Shown here in pieces: positions 4,162 to 6,080 of a stretch of DNA of 6,080 nt. The stretch's first letter is position 1. Each line of letters begins with the position of its first letter. The position numbers and the translations under genes were made by a program. Below the pieces are notes generated by a model, which saw only the letters and a list, made by a program, of their open reading frames with translations, did no database searches and was not told where the DNA came from. This DNA is from Nocardioidaceae bacterium. GTDB lineage: Bacteria > Actinomycetota > Actinomycetes > Propionibacteriales > Nocardioidaceae. The stretch lies in assembly GCA_025965395.1 (NCBI GenBank), contig JAOPXA010000055.1, positions 1 through 6,080 of the forward strand, read 5' to 3'.

Positions 4162-5175
4162 ATGTCCGAGCGAATCAGTGACGGCATTCTGACCGGTTTC
4201 GACTTCCACACCGACGTGGATGTCAGAGCCAACTTCGACGTGCGTGTCAAAGAGGTCCTCAACAACATCGGCGCCGTCATCGATGGCAAGCCGCATGCCG
4301 CGCGGATCATCCTGACCAGCCTCCTCGCCGAAGGCCACGTGTTGATCGAGGACGTACCTGGGGTCGGCAAGACAGTGTTGGCCAAGGCGCTAGCGACGTC
4401 GATCAACGGCACGGTGCGACGCATCCAGTTCACCGCGGATCTTCTGCCGTCTGACATCACCGGTGTGTCGGTCTACAACCCCACCTCCAGTGAGTTCGAG
4501 TTCAAGCACGGGGCCGTCTTCGCCAACGTGGTGATCGGCGACGAGATCAACCGCGCTTCGCCCAAGACCCAGTCGGCCCTGCTTGAGGCGATGGATGAGC
4601 GCCAGGTGACTGTCGACGGCCGCACCCACCAGCTGCCTCGTCCTTTCACGGTGATCGCGACGCAGAACCCTCTCGACATGGAGGGCACGTTCGCTTTGCC
4701 TGAAGCCCAGCTAGATCGCTTCATGGTGAAGATCTCGCTGGGCTACCCCGACACCGCCGCCGAGCTGGAGATGCTGCGCGACCGCAACTCGATCAACCCG
4801 CTCGACCAGATCTCGGCGGTCGTGTCGGCTGACGACGTACGCACGATGATCGACGTCGCCCGCTCCACCCATGTCAGCCCCGAGATCGAGGACTATTGCG
4901 TGCGGATCGTTCAAGCGACCCGCACCGATCCGAGCTTCCGCCTCGGTGCGAGCCCCCGCGCCACGCTCCAGCTGGTGCGAGCCGCCAAGGCATACGCGTC
5001 GATCAGTGGGCGCGACTTCGTGCTCCCCGATGACGTGCGTGACTTGGTCGTCCCGGTCCTGGCGCACCGGCTGATCGTGGCCCGCCACGCTCGCGAAGCC
5101 CACGGCTCGCGCGATGCCGCCGGCTCGTTGCTCGAGGCAATCCTCACGCGCTTGGCCGCACCCACCGGTCTCTGA
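4162..5175 (+). CDS. MoxR-family AAA+ ATPase
   Basis: This 337-residue cytoplasmic ATPase has the usual family length. Motifs in order: Walker A GVGKT at 67-71 (Lys 70); the FTADLLPSDITGV segment typical of MoxR; Walker B VVIGDEIN with Asp 127 and Glu 128; the SALLEAMDERQVTVDG segment; sensor 1 ATQNP with Asn 169; the LPEAQLDRFM region; and sensor 2 GASPRA with Arg 266. The C-terminal AAA lid ends at LAAPTGL. MoxR proteins are thought to act as chaperones that activate or assemble partner proteins, often ones with MIDAS/VWA or DUF58 domains. The next gene, DUF58, starts nine bases after the stop and is the likely partner. All ATP-binding and hydrolysis residues are intact. Start ATG 4162 is backed by GAGGGGA. 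The client process, often envelope or stress related, cannot be told here. Confidence 0.95.
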   Translation: MSERISDGILTGFDFHTDVDVRANFDVRVKEVLNNIGAVIDGKPHAARIILTSLLAEGHVLIEDVPGVGKTVLAKALATSINGTVRRIQFTADLLPSDITGVSVYNPTSSEFEFKHGAVFANVVIGDEINRASPKTQSALLEAMDERQVTVDGRTHQLPRPFTVIATQNPLDMEGTFALPEAQLDRFMVKISLGYPDTAAELEMLRDRNSINPLDQISAVVSADDVRTMIDVARSTHVSPEIEDYCVRIVQATRTDPSFRLGASPRATLQLVRAAKAYASISGRDFVLPDDVRDLVVPVLAHRLIVARHAREAHGSRDAAGSLLEAILTRLAAPTGL

Positions 5176-5184
5176 GGCCCGCGT

Positions 5185-6080
5185 ATGCGTCGTCTGCGAC
5201 TGGGAGTTCGGCTCACGCCACGAGGCATCGGAGTTGCCGGCGGTTCAGTCTTCACCTTCATCGCCTCGCTGTGGACGAGTTCTTTCGAGCTCTTGTATGT
5301 GTGCGGCGGGCTCGCAGCGATGGTCGCCAGCGCGGCAGGCTATGCGCTGCTCCTCCCGTCGAAGGTGAGCGTTCGGCGCGACCTCGCCAACGACGTCCTG
5401 CACGCCTCCGCAACCACGCGGGTCGTTCTCACGTTCGAGACGGAATCCGTGCTTCCCGTGGGCATGCTGACCTGGCAAGACCATCTCCCGGCGGCCTTGA
5501 AAGGCACAGCACATGGCGTCGTCGACGCGGTCGACCAGACGGACACGTCGACCGCGTCCTACGAGGTCCGTGCGACCAGGCGCGGCGAGCACGAGGTGGG
5601 CCCGCTCGATGTCAGCGTCGGAGATCCGCTCGGACTTGTCGAGGTGCGTCGTACGGTCAGCGGGTCCAGCGCGGTGACCATCTTGCCGACCGTCGTCGGG
5701 CTGCCGGTCGTACGCCTGGGTGCCCGCTCCTCTGGCGTGTCCGCATGGGCGCCGCGCCAAAGCGTCGGCGCGGGGGAGGAGGACGTGATCGCACGTCCTT
5801 ACGTTGCTGGTGATGCGATGCGGAGGATCCATTGGAAGGCCACCGCCCGGCACGGAGAATTGATGACCCGCCAGGAGGAGGCGATCGACGATCGCCGCGT
5901 CGCGGTGGTCCTCGATGCGTCGGCTGCCGCGCATGGCGGAGAGGGTGACCACGACGACCTAGGAGATCGGCCGACGTTCGAATGGGCCGTCAGCGCTGTC
6001 GCGTCTGCGTGTGCGCGTTTCGTCGAGCATGGAGACCGCGTCTTTCTCCGGGTGGCCGGGCTCAAGGTGGTGGCGCGCGA
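5185..6080 (+). CDS. DUF58 domain membrane protein, 3' end beyond the window
   Basis: The frame is open from ATG 5185 to the window end (298 codons). A GAGG at 5174-5177 overlaps the moxR stop and lies seven bases before the ATG, so the two genes are probably translationally coupled. The N-terminus MRRLRLGVRLTPRG is basic, followed by two hydrophobic segments (about 16-31 and 36-57). Then comes an extracytoplasmic-like beta-rich region with REYEV-type features, seen as YEVRATRRGEHEVGPLDVSVGDPLGL. The DUF58 signature follows: GEEDVIARPY then VAGDAMRRIHWKATAR (Gly-Asp at 209-210, R214-I-H-W-K218, A221-R222) and the strand VAVVLDASAA, where a VWA-like fold begins. This order fits the DUF58 proteins encoded next to moxR across bacteria. 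Function is not established; an association with envelope processes is inferred from context. Confidence 0.9.
   Translation, partial: MRRLRLGVRLTPRGIGVAGGSVFTFIASLWTSSFELLYVCGGLAAMVASAAGYALLLPSKVSVRRDLANDVLHASATTRVVLTFETESVLPVGMLTWQDHLPAALKGTAHGVVDAVDQTDTSTASYEVRATRRGEHEVGPLDVSVGDPLGLVEVRRTVSGSSAVTILPTVVGLPVVRLGARSSGVSAWAPRQSVGAGEEDVIARPYVAGDAMRRIHWKATARHGELMTRQEEAIDDRRVAVVLDASAAAHGGEGDHDDLGDRPTFEWAVSAVASACARFVEHGDRVFLRVAGLKVVAR

Noticed and set aside
5245..5952. Minus-strand open frame of 235 codons
   Set aside because: It lies opposite the DUF58 gene, has no family-like motifs and has an Arg/His/Gly-rich composition typical of antisense frames in GC-rich DNA.

Overview
The window comes from a high-GC Gram-positive actinobacterium. 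G/C-rich third codon positions, GTG/TTG starts and promoter-to-start spacing that looks leaderless all fit. The gene content suggests Propionibacteriales/Nocardioidaceae, but that placement is an inference from protein style, not a database match. I see seven protein-coding genes. Two are cut by the window edges: the thiolase at the left and the DUF58 gene at the right. There is no RNA gene, CRISPR array or mobile element, and no gene-free stretch longer than 150 bases.

Left block (1-1323, plus strand): the C-terminal part of an acetyl-CoA C-acetyltransferase, followed by meaB, the G-protein chaperone of the B12-dependent methylmalonyl-CoA mutase. The pair fits acyl-CoA/propionyl-CoA metabolism. 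The meaB N-terminus is puzzling. Family-like protein sequence continues in frame upstream of the first usable start codon (GTG 433), yet no ATG/GTG/TTG opens it.

Middle block (1387-3022, plus strand): a 52-residue single-span membrane microprotein, a two-span membrane protein with a bacterial PH domain (bPH2/DUF304), and a YbbN/CnoX-like co-chaperone. The last has a cysteine-free thioredoxin fold followed by TPR-type repeats. The microprotein and the co-chaperone each have a -10-like hexamer ending exactly six bases before the start codon, the geometry of leaderless mRNAs.

Convergent gap (3023-3169): an imperfect hairpin that may act as a two-way terminator, and an 18-bp tandem repeat joined to a REP-like motif.

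Minus-strand gene (4033-3170): an unusual fusion of a degenerate GNAT acetyltransferase-like domain with a Nudix hydrolase carrying a perfect Nudix box. It starts at TTG, and a 9-codon leaderless-looking mini-ORF overlaps that start.

Right block (4162-6080, plus strand): a MoxR-family AAA+ ATPase and a DUF58 membrane protein nine bases downstream. This is the first part of the widespread MoxR-DUF58 operon, which often continues with a transglutaminase-like membrane protein. The region looks like ordinary chromosome, not an island. The points worth a second look are start-site anomalies, the GNAT-Nudix fusion, the microprotein and the intergenic repeat.
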